From a virus: DNA of 54,789 nt. The stretch spans positions 1 through 54,789 of IMG/VR virus record IMGVR_UViG_3300044627_002836; one strand, written 5' to 3'. Shown piece by piece: positions 35,172 through 46,693 of this stretch. A program made the translations under genes and the position numbers. The stretch's first letter is position 1. Every line of letters begins with the position of its first letter. The notes beneath the pieces are model-generated. The model was not told where the DNA came from. It ran no database searches and saw only the letters and a list, made by a program, of their open reading frames with translations.

Positions 35172-38100
35172 ATGAATAAGTGTAGTATAAGTATACAGAT
35201 TTTTGCCAATTTTACTAAGCAACTGTTAGCTCAAGATGCTAAGTATAAAAACTTTGCTGAAGTTGCAACGTTTATTATCAAGCGTCCTGGACAACCTGAT
35301 AGTGTAAAGATGGTTGCTCTTAAAGGACTTGCTAAGATATATGATCAGCTGGCTAAAAAAGACCAGACCTTTAGCTTTTCTGCAGATGACAGCAAAATCA
35401 TTGATGTAGATTTGGAAAAAGATGATTTAGAAACACAGTTTAAAAACATTGCTGCTAACTACCAAGTACGTCCTTCAGCTCCTCTTTCTATAGATACTAT
35501 CAAGAATGATATAAAAAATCTTTCTTCTCTTCCAGTTTTGCAATTGCAGGACGCTGTTACTAAAATCGTAAAAGACATAGCTGCTCTTGCCAAAACTAAT
35601 TTTCGTAAGAGTGCAGACGACATGGTTAAAATCATTGGTGAGCTTTATGATAGAGCTATTACTGAGCTAGATAAAAATACAGCAGTGAGTCCTATTATTC
35701 GGAACTCACTTACACAGCTTCTTAATACCGAAAAGAATATTGCTACAGAAGCTGCCAGTGATTATATTCCTTTAAAGAATACAATATACGGGGATACTAA
35801 AATCATAGTCAAGAAAGACGGTGGAATATTTGAAGTTTTAAGAGACACTACTGGAAAATATATTGACATTAATTCATCAGATAGTTCAGAAGTAATATTT
35901 GATAGATCTGTTGGAGATCAGTTATTTAATCTTAGAGTGGACAGTTCACCTTTTGTAGGTGGTAACGATGGCACTCAATATATATTTTCTCACAATGAGT
36001 TGAGAAATGGTATGACCTTACGTGATCGTACCGGGAAAGTTATAACTAACCAATTGCTTAGTTTTGATAATCCACTTTCTGCTCTTGAAGTGGTAGCTTC
36101 CCGTACAGAAATACAACGTAACCAAGACCGCATTAGTAGAATTCGTTCAGAAATACCTACACGTACTCTTGAAACACAAGAGGTAGTCTCACAACAAAAA
36201 GCTTTGCTAGCAGGTAATCCTGTGCTTAGTGTATTTTCTCCTTTAGAAGGTGCACAAATACAGTTTCGTATTCCAGGGCAGCAAGGAGCTATGATATTAT
36301 ATGGTATAGATAACTATGCTATTATCTATCCTGATAATCGTACAGTGGCTGTAGACTTTTCTGAGACTCAGAAACAACTTATTTTAAAGCTTGCCCGCAA
36401 GAATACTACTAATGAAAATGGAATAAATGTAACAGAACCTATTACAGAAGAAGACTTTTATAATCTGAAAGCCAGTTATGAAAAATTTAAAGATTTTAAG
36501 AAAGCTGTACAAGAAATCCTTGATCAAAATAAAAACCAATCTGAAATTATTTTACCACAAGCTTTAGTTACTGCTTATATTAATCTTGCCCGTACTGGTG
36601 AAGCTATTGCTGTTGCACCCAGTGCAGATCAACAAGCTAGTCTAACTACATTGTTAAACAAAGAAGGAGGTCCTGGACAGATTAGTTTTAATGTAGTAGA
36701 AGCTTTAGATGATAATTCTTATTCTGAACCACGTCGTGTTACTAAACCTATTATAGTAGCTAAACAAGGTGGTGTTTGGACATTTATATCAGACCTTAAG
36801 GGTAATGAGATGGTTGCTGTTGATCGTGATGATAGAAAAGAATATATGTCTTTTTCTGATTATATGCAAAATGAACTTAAAATATCTCCAGATATTAACA
36901 TACAAAAGTTTCCAAGTTCTTTTGCATGGCTTTATCAGAAACCTAATGGTAAATTACAACCTATTGCTCTTAAGTATATACCAGTAGAAAATAGTGCAGA
37001 TATTGCACGACTTGCTATGGGGTTTGGTCAGTTACTAAAAAAAATGAGTGATCCTCAAACAGAAGGACCAAAAGAACTCAGAAACTTTAACTTGAACGTC
37101 TTTGGTTTTTCTCCCTATAATCCAACAGGTGCTACAAGTTTTGCAGGTGACTTTGACGTATTTAAAGATCCAAGTGGTGAACGCAGTGTGTCTATTCAGA
37201 TTCGTCCTATGACTATGAACTGGAGCCAAGTACCTCGGGATGTAAGAAAGGCTTTAACTGTATATATAGATGTTCCTGTTATGACTGCTTTTTTAAAAGT
37301 GGTACGTATAGCTGCAGAAATACCTGCATTTAAATCACAGAAAAATGACCTTAATACAGCGGCTGGTAAAAATGCTTTGGTAAAATTTATAGATGAAGAT
37401 CCCCAGCTTCGTAAACAACTTATGAGTGCTTATGAAGATATTAATACACACCTCTATCGTAAGTTTCAGTCTATAGGTGAAAAACTTACTAAGACTTCTT
37501 ATAATGGCGAGTTTGATATACCTAAGATTTACACACTGATGGAAAATGAAAAAAGTGATCTTAGTGGAAGATGGAAGCTTAAAATAAAAGATCGTCAAAC
37601 TGGTAATGATGTAACTAACTTTAACAACTATCGTAGCATGACTACGGAAGAAGTGTTTACATTTGGTGGTATTCAGGCTGTGTTTGCAGGACCAAACGTT
37701 TCTGCTATACAGACAGTTAATAAACCAGCTCCAGTAACACAAAATCCTGCTAACAACACTACAGCAGATAATGTTCCTGGTACTGCTGGAACTATAGAGA
37801 TAGATCTTAATTTTGAAGATGGTGCTTTTGAACTTGCTATGGATACTGAACTTTTCCAAGCATATCAAGCAGGGCAGTTTCAGCAAGAACTAGATTGGAT
37901 TAAAGCAAATCTACCAAAAGAAATCAGCGTAGAAGACCTAGCTGATATTATGGATAATCTTAAAGCTGAAGGTCGTGTACTTGGTTATTTTAGAGACCGA
38001 GTTATCTATCTCAATGAACAGCTTTCTGGTAGAGGATCAGGATATCATGAAGCATTCCATGGTGTGTTTAGAAAACTAATGGATGCTTCTACTCGTGATC

Positions 38101-41100
38101 GTTACTTAAAACTTACCAAAGAAAAAATAGGAGCTGTTTCTAAAGAGCAGATTCAAGAATTCCGTCAAAGACGTTCTCTTTATCATTTATCTAATGCTCA
38201 GGTTATAGATCGTATAGCAGAAGAATATTTAGCTGATAAATTTAAAGCATATAAGTTAGAAGGTCGTGGTGCTCAGGAAGGTTGGCTAAATAAGCTAATG
38301 AACTTAATAGATAGTATCATTCGTTTTTTTAACAAAAATTATAAAGAAATAGATAACCTGTTTCAAAGAATTGATACAGGATTCTATAAGAATGCAAAGA
38401 TTGTAGGTGAGTTTAAGGAAGGTGCGTTTGAAATGCTATCTACCCGTAGTACACTAGTAACAGGTCCTACAGGAAAAGCTATACAAAGAAAGAACTTTCT
38501 TAATAAAATTGACCAAGCACAGTTGATAAATAGACTAGCTGAACTAACTTCTTTTTCAGTAGGTAAAAACTTTGAAGAAAAGTTTGCAGGAGCTCGTAAA
38601 GAGCTAATAGCAGAAATGAACATAGATAACCTAATTGCTCAAAATCCTTCTGAAGAATTAGCTATTCGTACACGTTATGAATCCATTCTTCAGGATAAAC
38701 TTTATACTCTAGGTGTACCTGTATCTATGATTAATGAAACAGGTAATGTTACTATGGATCAGAACTTAAATTTAATACAAAAGGATCCTGTACAGCTAGC
38801 AGCTTATAATAAGCAGCAAGCTGATACATTAAAGTCTTTAAAGCAACAAGTTAGTCAAAAGATAAACAACATTTCTATATCAAACATATACTTTGATCCC
38901 GACGCTATGCTGAATGAAGAAGAGTTTGATGAAGATGATCTAGGTGATGAAACAAATTATGAAGATAGCTTTGTAAACATAAATACTTTGGACGGCTTGA
39001 GCCGTCAGTTTCGTTCATTTTTTGGTCTAATTTCTTATATTCATACAGACGATCTGGGAGTACAAACCACCCGTATGGTAGATGGAGCTACAGTTTTTGA
39101 TACCATGATGAAAATCTTAGCTGACACACCTGTAGAAAAGATGATGTCTCGTATGGAAGAAACTCTAGAAAAAATGCTAGAGTCTGATAACATGGTAGCA
39201 TATGATCGTCTTAATGCAGTGTGGGATAAGATGAAAAAATACTTTGGTCTTAATGAAAATAATCAACCTACACGTAATACAAATCTTTATAATCAGTTTA
39301 TTGATGTATTTAATGTAGCAGATCTATCTACAGATGTATACTATGTAAACACTCGTAATGATTCTTCTAGTCTTAGAGTTATTGATGCCACTATACAAAA
39401 TGATATTAATCAGTATTATGAAAAGTTAAGAAGAAAGTATGAGAATGGTTTTATGAAAAAGTCTACCAAAGATCGTGAAGATATTCTTCGTGTATCCAAA
39501 GCTATTCTTAAAACTGAAGTGACTGTACCAACAGACCTTGGTAGTCAAAGTTATAATTCAATAAAAGCTAAAGCAAAAAAAGTACACAAGGCTCTTAATG
39601 ATATAGGTATTATATTACCTCTGCATACCGTTATTTACTCTTTAATTGCAATTGATGTAAAAGAAAATAAAGTAGAGTTAAAACCTAAAAGTAAATCTTT
39701 AAAGCAATACATATTAGATCAAGAACTTATTAATACAGGAGCTTATCTTGATAAAGATTTTTTTGATAAAATTGTTAGATATGTAGATGAAAATACAAAT
39801 ATTTTTGATAAGTCTGTAGATAAAGATGTTGCTACAGAAGGAACTCTTGGTCTTACTGACTTAGAAAAGAATCAGCTTCGTTTAAAGAAAAGAGGACTGG
39901 GTTTAATTAATTCTGTACTAAAAAAGACAGGACGTTATGTTGTTAAGTATGATCTTGATACTGTAGTGTCTGTATTTCGTAATGCAGAAGGTAAAAATGT
40001 TTATCGTTATGTACGTAAAAGTCCACCATTATTAATAGCACAGTCATTGAGAGAAAAAGGATGGCAAGATACTTATTCTGATTTTTCAACTGTTGCTAAG
40101 TTCTTACAAGACAACCCACTTACAGCTAATAAGCCTGAAAATTTGCTCTACTTACAAAACATTGAGCTTAGAAGTTTTGGTGGAGCTCGTCAAACACTTA
40201 AAGGTGTAGAACGAGATGGTGTTACAGCTAAGACTATTGATACAGCAGGTTACTATCTAAGCTATGTCCTGATGTCTATGAACCGTAAAACAACTATAAA
40301 TAATAACGCTGCTATTACAACTTTTTCTAGGATGCTTACTCAAAATGAAGCTTCTAATACTATATATATGATACCAAATCTATATAAAAGAATGGTAACA
40401 AATAATGGATATATAGTTGAAAATAAAGAAAATATAGTGGTTAAAGGTTTTGTAGACGTTATCAAACAAGAATACCAGCGTATACAAAGAGAATGGACTA
40501 CACGTAAAGATCAGAATAAAGAAAAATTTAATAATTATAATGCTGTTTTAAATCCTGATGGATCTGTAAACACAGAAGATCCATCTTTGCGTGCGTACAA
40601 CTTTAATATGCTTGCTGATTTTTTTGAGTTTAATAATCTTGCATCTAAAACATCTAATCCACTACGTGCTGATATCCGCAATCAACTTATACAAAGTGCA
40701 AAAGATGGAATAAAGTTTGATAAGCTTGATATTGGTTTACTGCAGCGTGAACTTCTTAATTATGCAGAAGAAAAGTTTACTGCTCATTTAAACATACTAA
40801 AGTCTTACAAACTAGTTGAAGAAAATGAACAGACTAGTGAACTTATGAGCCGTCTTATTCCTGATAGTTACACCGTTGATGGTACAACTGTAAGTATTGA
40901 ATCAGAGGATTCTAATCTAGAGTCTTATCTAAAAGATGTCTATTTTAACGTATTTATAAACAACTTGCAGGTGTCACAGTTTTTTGATGGTGATATAGCA
41001 ATGGGTGTTAAAAACTTTGCTGACTACTTTAAGCGTCAGAAAATGAACGTTGCTGCTGGACCTTCTATGAAGAGTGGTAATCATACTGTAGCATATGTAG

Positions 41101-44100
41101 ATGAAATTACTGTTCTTATTAATGATAACAATCTTGAAGAAGGGCAGTATGACGAGAATGATGAAATGCCTGAAGGATTTATAAATCGTTCACAAAAAGT
41201 CAAAAGTTTTGATGGTCAGTCTGTTACAACAATAGAACATCGTATTGAACAATATCGTAAACAGGGAAGACTTGTTGATAATGCAGAAGAGCAAAAATCT
41301 GTAGAAGAGATTCTTAAAGCTAGCCGTTACAGTAAACTTACTGAAGAAGAAGTAGACTTCTTGAGAAGTAACAAGGTAGTGCTTGGACCAAAGAAAACAG
41401 TAACGGGTGCTTTAGTATACTATCATAAACAAGCAGAACACGTTTTGTTTCGTACAGATAGTTCTTATATGGTTGTACCAGATGGAATGACGCGTGCTCA
41501 GGTTGAAAAAAGACTAGCAGAATTATATAATCAAACTGACATTCTCCGGTCCAAGCTTCGTAATGCAGATACATATGATATCACAGCAGAGGGAGGTGTG
41601 CAATTTATAGAAGATCAGCTTCGTGATGTTTACTCTCAAATCCATAGATATTGGGAACCATTACCAAATCGTGCTGCTCATCACTATATGCTTAATTCTA
41701 TGGAATTTAATGATATTGACCAGCTTATGGATCTCACTTCTTCTAAAAAAGCTACATTACTTCCTACAAAAGTTAACAGTGGTGCTATTACTGATCTCAG
41801 TAAATCTAAACTTTTAGTACCAAATATTTATAAGTTTGATCAGGTAGAAACTTCTAAAGTTTCTACAGATATTAGTTCTACTACACAGCTTCAACATCTG
41901 ATAGATACAGATATTAATCTTGATGATAAAGAAGTTGACTCTAATTTAAAAGATGCTATTCTGCAATATCGTAAGTTAACTGGTAGACTATCTCAAGTAG
42001 GTCTTGACAGACTAAATAACATCATTAAAGATGAAAATGGTAATGTAGAAGTACGTGAGATTATCCGTAGTATGAGAGATGGTCTTGAAACTCAGGGAGC
42101 TGATAGTAACACTTTAAAGTTCTTTGAGATAAGAGATGATCAGCCTGTACACAACATTAATCTTCCTTTGTTGAAGAAGATGTTTACTTATTACTACTTT
42201 GCTTTTTATTCTAATAATGTATTTAGTAAACGTCAAAGTGGTAGAAAAGATTATATAGTTACTAGCTGGGGATATAAACTTATTGAAAATCGTACTACTG
42301 GTGAAGTTATTAAAAGTGATGAGATTGCAAAAAATCCACAAAAGTATAATGACACTTCTAAATATAAGCTTCGCTACCCTGGTGTAAAGTATGATAAAGT
42401 TAACAACCGTTACATTGTAGAAGTTATGGTTCCTCGTCCGTATTTTAAGAACCAGGAAGAGATTGAACTTTTTGAACGTAAACTTAGTGAGTTTTTATCT
42501 ACACGTATTCCAACAGAAGATAAACGTTCTATGATTGTAGCTAAAGTTGTAGATTTTATTGATGGAGCTTACCAAAATACTATTGTTATACCACAGCTTA
42601 TTCACGTACTTTCAGGTTCTGACCTTGACATTGACTCTTTATATTCTCATACGTTTGCTACTTATGAAGACTTTAACGGTAAGCAAAAAGTATATGGTGA
42701 GGCAAACACTCCTAAAGAACAGTTTGTAGAATATTTACAAAGTATGATGCAAGATGAAACACTAGCCTCACTTATAAAAGTAGAATTAGATAAAGTGTAT
42801 AAAGAAAAAATCACTGATGTTCCTGAATCTTTACAAGATTTAGCAGAAGATTTAAATTTACCTTTTTACAATTACACTAAAGAACAGTGGATGGCTGCTT
42901 TAGATGAACTCAGAATACAACGTAACAATATATATGAGCAGGTGCAGTCTACAAAAGAAAAGCGTAAGCAGACTCAAGAGATTTATGAAAAAGTAAAAGC
43001 TGAAAATGAACAAATGGTTCAGCAAATTACTGATAGTCTCAAAGCTTTTTTAAAAGAGCAAGACATAAAAACTACTCCAGATAAATTTGCTGAATTACTT
43101 TGGGAACAGACAGCTATAATGAAATCTAATTTCCGTGAGCAGGGTGATCTTCGTGTTTCTTTAGAAAAAATGAATAGCCGTATTAAAGATAGTTATGAAA
43201 ATATAGCTACAGCTAATAAAAGAATTACTAATTCATCTAATGAATTACAACGTATTAGTAGATTGATGAAAGTTTTAGCCACTTTGAACATACTTGCTCG
43301 AAAAAATATGCCTATTACAGCAAAACAGTATGCTAAAGAAGTTTCTAAAAAAGGATCACTTGTTCCTGAAACATTGCAAAATGATCTACTTCAGGTCAAG
43401 ATAGATATACTTAGTAATCCTTATACATTTAAAAAATTATATATACAAGAACGTTCTGATATATCTAGGTTTGAAAATATAGCAGTGGCTATGAAAAAAA
43501 GTATTAAAGATGTTATTAATAAAAATAATATTTTTTCACCAGATGGTATCATTGGATCTCGTGATATGGTTAAAAGTTCTGGTGCAGGTATTGGTATAGC
43601 AGCTAACGTTAATAAGTTTGCAGCTTTTGCTTCTAAGAAAGGCTTGAAGCTAAGTAATCCTATATGGAATGTTAACGGTAAAAACTATTCAGACTTTACA
43701 GCTGATAGTGAAAACCGGCCGATATCAGACATTGGTAATGCATTAGGTATGCAGGCAGATGCTAAAAGTAATCCTATTCCTGCTGTACTTAATCTTAATG
43801 AAGTTAGTTTACCTATCACACTAGTTATGATTGCACAAAAGCTTCCTTTAGAGATGGCTATTACAATCAATTCTGTACCACTTATATATAAAGTGATACA
43901 ACGTGTTATGGAAGAAAAACGTGAAATACGTACAATAGCAGATTTGTTTAACAAACGTAGTCTTACAAGCATTGCTCGTGATGAGATGAGTGAGGCCATT
44001 GAAAAACTTAAAGAAGATGGTTTGCAGGCAGAGCTTTTTGAAGTAGATGATGAACAAAACATTATCTATGATATGGCTGGTAATCCTAAATTTAAAACTG

Positions 44101-46676
44101 ATTTGTTTTTAGATTATGACTTTAATTATACTCCCACAGATAGATCTTCCGCTGAAGACTTTGGTTTTAAACTTAACAACAAACTGGGTATTCCATTGTC
44201 AGATGATTCTACACAAGTTTATTTGCTGCATAAATATATTCAGACAAGTAATCTAAACAATGATGTATTTGCTTTAGGTTCTATCTTAAACTTGTATAAA
44301 AAACTTAAACCAAGTTGGAAGTCTGTAGACCGGACATTAAAGAATTATGCTTATCTAACTGGTGTACTTACAGAGAAGAGTCAGTTTGCTAATATTGAGG
44401 AGATTCTAAAAAACTCTCCAGAGTTTAAACCTTTAATACAAGGTTTAAAAGAACTTTCTGAAAATGCTGAAGTTATTCTTATAGAGCGTCATCCTGTAAT
44501 GAAAGCTATTGATGATACTATTAAAGGAGGTTTACAAGCATTTAATTTAGATGAACAAGTAGAACAAAGAATCACGGATCAAATTACTAAATACTTTATT
44601 ATTAACAAGTTTCGTCAGCAAACAGAAACAGAGCTTAATGAAGAATTACTTAAACCTACTCCTAATCTTCTTGTTGTACAGTCACTTAAAACTGCTCTTG
44701 AAATGTTTAATGCTGATTTTTGGAAAGGAGAACCTACAAATGCAGATGTTACTTCTATAGAGCAGGACTTTCAATATCTTAAAGATAATCATGAGGGTAA
44801 TCCTTTTGTAGACTATTTAAAAGAGCGTACACGTCAAGGAATAAGTTTTATTGAAGCTCTTAGTAGAATGAAACTTGAAAAGGAGTATGCAGAAAATGTT
44901 AATGATGGATTTTTACTATTGCAGAATTCACCTGATACTCGTAGTAAACTTATAGCTCGTAAACTATTTCACTATACACTTGTAAAAGATGGACTAGGGT
45001 ATGGTTCAAATACTTTTATCAATTATATAAACCCGCAGGATCCACAAACATTTGAGAAAATATCCAAGTATTTGAATGAGTTTCAAACAACTTTGGTTGA
45101 GTTTAACAAGAAGAATCGTGTTCTTATACAAAAAGGTAAAGCAGAAAGTTATTACAAAAAGTTCAATGATTTGCTTAATGACTTCTTTGGTAAGAAAGCT
45201 GATTTGAATGTATACATGAGTTCTATCATTAACCGTATAGGACTTTACGCTGGCAACAATGACATTATGGTTAAGAGTCGTATGGCACTTATCAAAAGTA
45301 AGAAAAGCCGATTTGCAGGTATAGAGCCTGCGTTGATAATGGAAGAGATGAAATACTTACTTCCTGATACACATGCTCTCACTCCTAAAGATGTTTATAC
45401 AGAGCTGGAAGAGAATCCAGAGAATATTGAGTTTTGGTTGCCTACTTCTAAAGAAACTGGTATAGGTAAACTTGTAATAGATACCGCTAAAACCTATTCT
45501 AATATTTCTAATATTATTCTTTCTCAAATGAATGTTCGCCAGGGTGCACAATTTAATGGCGATGATGGTAAAACTCAGACTTATGTGTTTCCACTGTTTG
45601 TAAAGAATAACTTTGGTCAAATACTACGTTTAACAGAAGTGGATGGTGCACGCCTTAGTGAGAAAGTTATTAACAATCTTACTTCAAAACTTCAGGGAAA
45701 ATCTTATAATGACAGTGTATCTGGTGTTCGTGCTACTTATATAGTGGCTGAACAAGAAGGTACTGATAGTATTCTTAATCTTGGATTTAGTGAGCAAGAA
45801 GCTCGTGAACTTTACAAGTTTGCACAGGAAGATAACGACAATCAATTTTTGGATATAAGTATTACTGCTAAATTTGATCAAGTACTTCAAAAACTACGTA
45901 ATGTTTATAAGGTAGAGCCCAAACGTCTTAATTTATTAGCTCGTATTGTTAAGAGTGAAGTGATGAATAGTGCTGCCATTACATTTGAAAAGCAAAAGAA
46001 TAATTTGTTTTATATTGACTACACAGTAGATACAAAAGATCGTGGTCCTGTACAACGTAAACTTTATCTTCGTCCAAGTGTTACTGATCCTTTAAGTATT
46101 ACTATAGAAATGAGGGAACGTGAAATAGTAACTGGAATAGAAACTTTGGTACAGCTTGAAGATAATATGCGTGAGTTTCCTGCAGTAGAGATTGAATTTG
46201 TAAAACGTGGTAAGCAATTCCGTGGACCTAGGGTTACAAAGCCAGCTAATCCTATCACTAAAGAAATGGTAGCTGAAGTGGTAAAAAATTATCAAGTTCC
46301 ACAAGATAGAAAGCTTAAAACAAAATTAACATTTACTATATTTGCAGATACTCAGTGGAATCTTCTAAAAGAAAATCTTAATCTAGATAAACTTGTTCAG
46401 ATATTTAATGATGTACATACTATTTCAGTAAATCAACAAGCTCCTATACAAGAATCTTCTAGTGCTTTTTCTTCATTTACTATTCCAGCTGGTTTTGTAT
46501 TACGTCCTAATGCTCCTGATATAAAAGCTTATATTTCTCAAATGCGTAAAGTTAGTGATAAGAGTGAAACTGAGCTTATAGAAATGTATAAGAAGATTAA
46601 TCTTATTGCTACTTCTACTAGAGATATAAATGATGTAAGAAAGGATAAAGATTCTGGTGATTGTATTATTTTATAA
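35172..46676 (+). CDS. Giant virion RNA polymerase polyprotein with zincin motif (3834 aa)
   Basis: A 3834-residue protein. Residues ~2340-2900 carry the core of crAss-like/YonO-type single-chain RNA polymerases: RIPTEDKRSMIVAKVVDF leads into SGSD2484-L-D2486-I-D2488-S, the metal-binding DxDxD loop of the second double-psi barrel, and GAGIGIAANVNKF lies at 2804-2816. Known relatives such as gp66 of phage phi14:2 are injected and transcribe early genes. Separately, H959-EAF-H963 followed by DRIAEEYLADKF (E1017/E1018) forms a zincin-type peptidase site, as in phage polyvalent proteins. The C-terminal ~900 residues are unassigned. The length exceeds the usual ~2200 residues, so other cargo modules appear fused to the polymerase. 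It uses TAA and overlaps only the untenable TTG extension of the next gene. Confidence 0.8.
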   Translation: MNKCSISIQIFANFTKQLLAQDAKYKNFAEVATFIIKRPGQPDSVKMVALKGLAKIYDQLAKKDQTFSFSADDSKIIDVDLEKDDLETQFKNIAANYQVRPSAPLSIDTIKNDIKNLSSLPVLQLQDAVTKIVKDIAALAKTNFRKSADDMVKIIGELYDRAITELDKNTAVSPIIRNSLTQLLNTEKNIATEAASDYIPLKNTIYGDTKIIVKKDGGIFEVLRDTTGKYIDINSSDSSEVIFDRSVGDQLFNLRVDSSPFVGGNDGTQYIFSHNELRNGMTLRDRTGKVITNQLLSFDNPLSALEVVASRTEIQRNQDRISRIRSEIPTRTLETQEVVSQQKALLAGNPVLSVFSPLEGAQIQFRIPGQQGAMILYGIDNYAIIYPDNRTVAVDFSETQKQLILKLARKNTTNENGINVTEPITEEDFYNLKASYEKFKDFKKAVQEILDQNKNQSEIILPQALVTAYINLARTGEAIAVAPSADQQASLTTLLNKEGGPGQISFNVVEALDDNSYSEPRRVTKPIIVAKQGGVWTFISDLKGNEMVAVDRDDRKEYMSFSDYMQNELKISPDINIQKFPSSFAWLYQKPNGKLQPIALKYIPVENSADIARLAMGFGQLLKKMSDPQTEGPKELRNFNLNVFGFSPYNPTGATSFAGDFDVFKDPSGERSVSIQIRPMTMNWSQVPRDVRKALTVYIDVPVMTAFLKVVRIAAEIPAFKSQKNDLNTAAGKNALVKFIDEDPQLRKQLMSAYEDINTHLYRKFQSIGEKLTKTSYNGEFDIPKIYTLMENEKSDLSGRWKLKIKDRQTGNDVTNFNNYRSMTTEEVFTFGGIQAVFAGPNVSAIQTVNKPAPVTQNPANNTTADNVPGTAGTIEIDLNFEDGAFELAMDTELFQAYQAGQFQQELDWIKANLPKEISVEDLADIMDNLKAEGRVLGYFRDRVIYLNEQLSGRGSGYHEAFHGVFRKLMDASTRDRYLKLTKEKIGAVSKEQIQEFRQRRSLYHLSNAQVIDRIAEEYLADKFKAYKLEGRGAQEGWLNKLMNLIDSIIRFFNKNYKEIDNLFQRIDTGFYKNAKIVGEFKEGAFEMLSTRSTLVTGPTGKAIQRKNFLNKIDQAQLINRLAELTSFSVGKNFEEKFAGARKELIAEMNIDNLIAQNPSEELAIRTRYESILQDKLYTLGVPVSMINETGNVTMDQNLNLIQKDPVQLAAYNKQQADTLKSLKQQVSQKINNISISNIYFDPDAMLNEEEFDEDDLGDETNYEDSFVNINTLDGLSRQFRSFFGLISYIHTDDLGVQTTRMVDGATVFDTMMKILADTPVEKMMSRMEETLEKMLESDNMVAYDRLNAVWDKMKKYFGLNENNQPTRNTNLYNQFIDVFNVADLSTDVYYVNTRNDSSSLRVIDATIQNDINQYYEKLRRKYENGFMKKSTKDREDILRVSKAILKTEVTVPTDLGSQSYNSIKAKAKKVHKALNDIGIILPLHTVIYSLIAIDVKENKVELKPKSKSLKQYILDQELINTGAYLDKDFFDKIVRYVDENTNIFDKSVDKDVATEGTLGLTDLEKNQLRLKKRGLGLINSVLKKTGRYVVKYDLDTVVSVFRNAEGKNVYRYVRKSPPLLIAQSLREKGWQDTYSDFSTVAKFLQDNPLTANKPENLLYLQNIELRSFGGARQTLKGVERDGVTAKTIDTAGYYLSYVLMSMNRKTTINNNAAITTFSRMLTQNEASNTIYMIPNLYKRMVTNNGYIVENKENIVVKGFVDVIKQEYQRIQREWTTRKDQNKEKFNNYNAVLNPDGSVNTEDPSLRAYNFNMLADFFEFNNLASKTSNPLRADIRNQLIQSAKDGIKFDKLDIGLLQRELLNYAEEKFTAHLNILKSYKLVEENEQTSELMSRLIPDSYTVDGTTVSIESEDSNLESYLKDVYFNVFINNLQVSQFFDGDIAMGVKNFADYFKRQKMNVAAGPSMKSGNHTVAYVDEITVLINDNNLEEGQYDENDEMPEGFINRSQKVKSFDGQSVTTIEHRIEQYRKQGRLVDNAEEQKSVEEILKASRYSKLTEEEVDFLRSNKVVLGPKKTVTGALVYYHKQAEHVLFRTDSSYMVVPDGMTRAQVEKRLAELYNQTDILRSKLRNADTYDITAEGGVQFIEDQLRDVYSQIHRYWEPLPNRAAHHYMLNSMEFNDIDQLMDLTSSKKATLLPTKVNSGAITDLSKSKLLVPNIYKFDQVETSKVSTDISSTTQLQHLIDTDINLDDKEVDSNLKDAILQYRKLTGRLSQVGLDRLNNIIKDENGNVEVREIIRSMRDGLETQGADSNTLKFFEIRDDQPVHNINLPLLKKMFTYYYFAFYSNNVFSKRQSGRKDYIVTSWGYKLIENRTTGEVIKSDEIAKNPQKYNDTSKYKLRYPGVKYDKVNNRYIVEVMVPRPYFKNQEEIELFERKLSEFLSTRIPTEDKRSMIVAKVVDFIDGAYQNTIVIPQLIHVLSGSDLDIDSLYSHTFATYEDFNGKQKVYGEANTPKEQFVEYLQSMMQDETLASLIKVELDKVYKEKITDVPESLQDLAEDLNLPFYNYTKEQWMAALDELRIQRNNIYEQVQSTKEKRKQTQEIYEKVKAENEQMVQQITDSLKAFLKEQDIKTTPDKFAELLWEQTAIMKSNFREQGDLRVSLEKMNSRIKDSYENIATANKRITNSSNELQRISRLMKVLATLNILARKNMPITAKQYAKEVSKKGSLVPETLQNDLLQVKIDILSNPYTFKKLYIQERSDISRFENIAVAMKKSIKDVINKNNIFSPDGIIGSRDMVKSSGAGIGIAANVNKFAAFASKKGLKLSNPIWNVNGKNYSDFTADSENRPISDIGNALGMQADAKSNPIPAVLNLNEVSLPITLVMIAQKLPLEMAITINSVPLIYKVIQRVMEEKREIRTIADLFNKRSLTSIARDEMSEAIEKLKEDGLQAELFEVDDEQNIIYDMAGNPKFKTDLFLDYDFNYTPTDRSSAEDFGFKLNNKLGIPLSDDSTQVYLLHKYIQTSNLNNDVFALGSILNLYKKLKPSWKSVDRTLKNYAYLTGVLTEKSQFANIEEILKNSPEFKPLIQGLKELSENAEVILIERHPVMKAIDDTIKGGLQAFNLDEQVEQRITDQITKYFIINKFRQQTETELNEELLKPTPNLLVVQSLKTALEMFNADFWKGEPTNADVTSIEQDFQYLKDNHEGNPFVDYLKERTRQGISFIEALSRMKLEKEYAENVNDGFLLLQNSPDTRSKLIARKLFHYTLVKDGLGYGSNTFINYINPQDPQTFEKISKYLNEFQTTLVEFNKKNRVLIQKGKAESYYKKFNDLLNDFFGKKADLNVYMSSIINRIGLYAGNNDIMVKSRMALIKSKKSRFAGIEPALIMEEMKYLLPDTHALTPKDVYTELEENPENIEFWLPTSKETGIGKLVIDTAKTYSNISNIILSQMNVRQGAQFNGDDGKTQTYVFPLFVKNNFGQILRLTEVDGARLSEKVINNLTSKLQGKSYNDSVSGVRATYIVAEQEGTDSILNLGFSEQEARELYKFAQEDNDNQFLDISITAKFDQVLQKLRNVYKVEPKRLNLLARIVKSEVMNSAAITFEKQKNNLFYIDYTVDTKDRGPVQRKLYLRPSVTDPLSITIEMREREIVTGIETLVQLEDNMREFPAVEIEFVKRGKQFRGPRVTKPANPITKEMVAEVVKNYQVPQDRKLKTKLTFTIFADTQWNLLKENLNLDKLVQIFNDVHTISVNQQAPIQESSSAFSSFTIPAGFVLRPNAPDIKAYISQMRKVSDKSETELIEMYKKINLIATSTRDINDVRKDKDSGDCIIL

Positions 46677-46693
46677 ACCTACCAAATATTAAT

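Noticed and set aside
35140-35180. Programmed frameshift joining the 1103-aa and 3834-aa genes
   Set aside because: There is an eight-base gap with its own ATG and no slippery heptamer before the stop; separate genes are the simpler reading.
43685-44062. Minus-strand frame of 125 codons inside the polymerase gene
   Set aside because: It is the antisense shadow of conserved coding sequence, with Ser-rich low-quality composition and no start context; the same holds for the other minus-strand frames under the large genes, such as 4155-4544 and 37335-37886.
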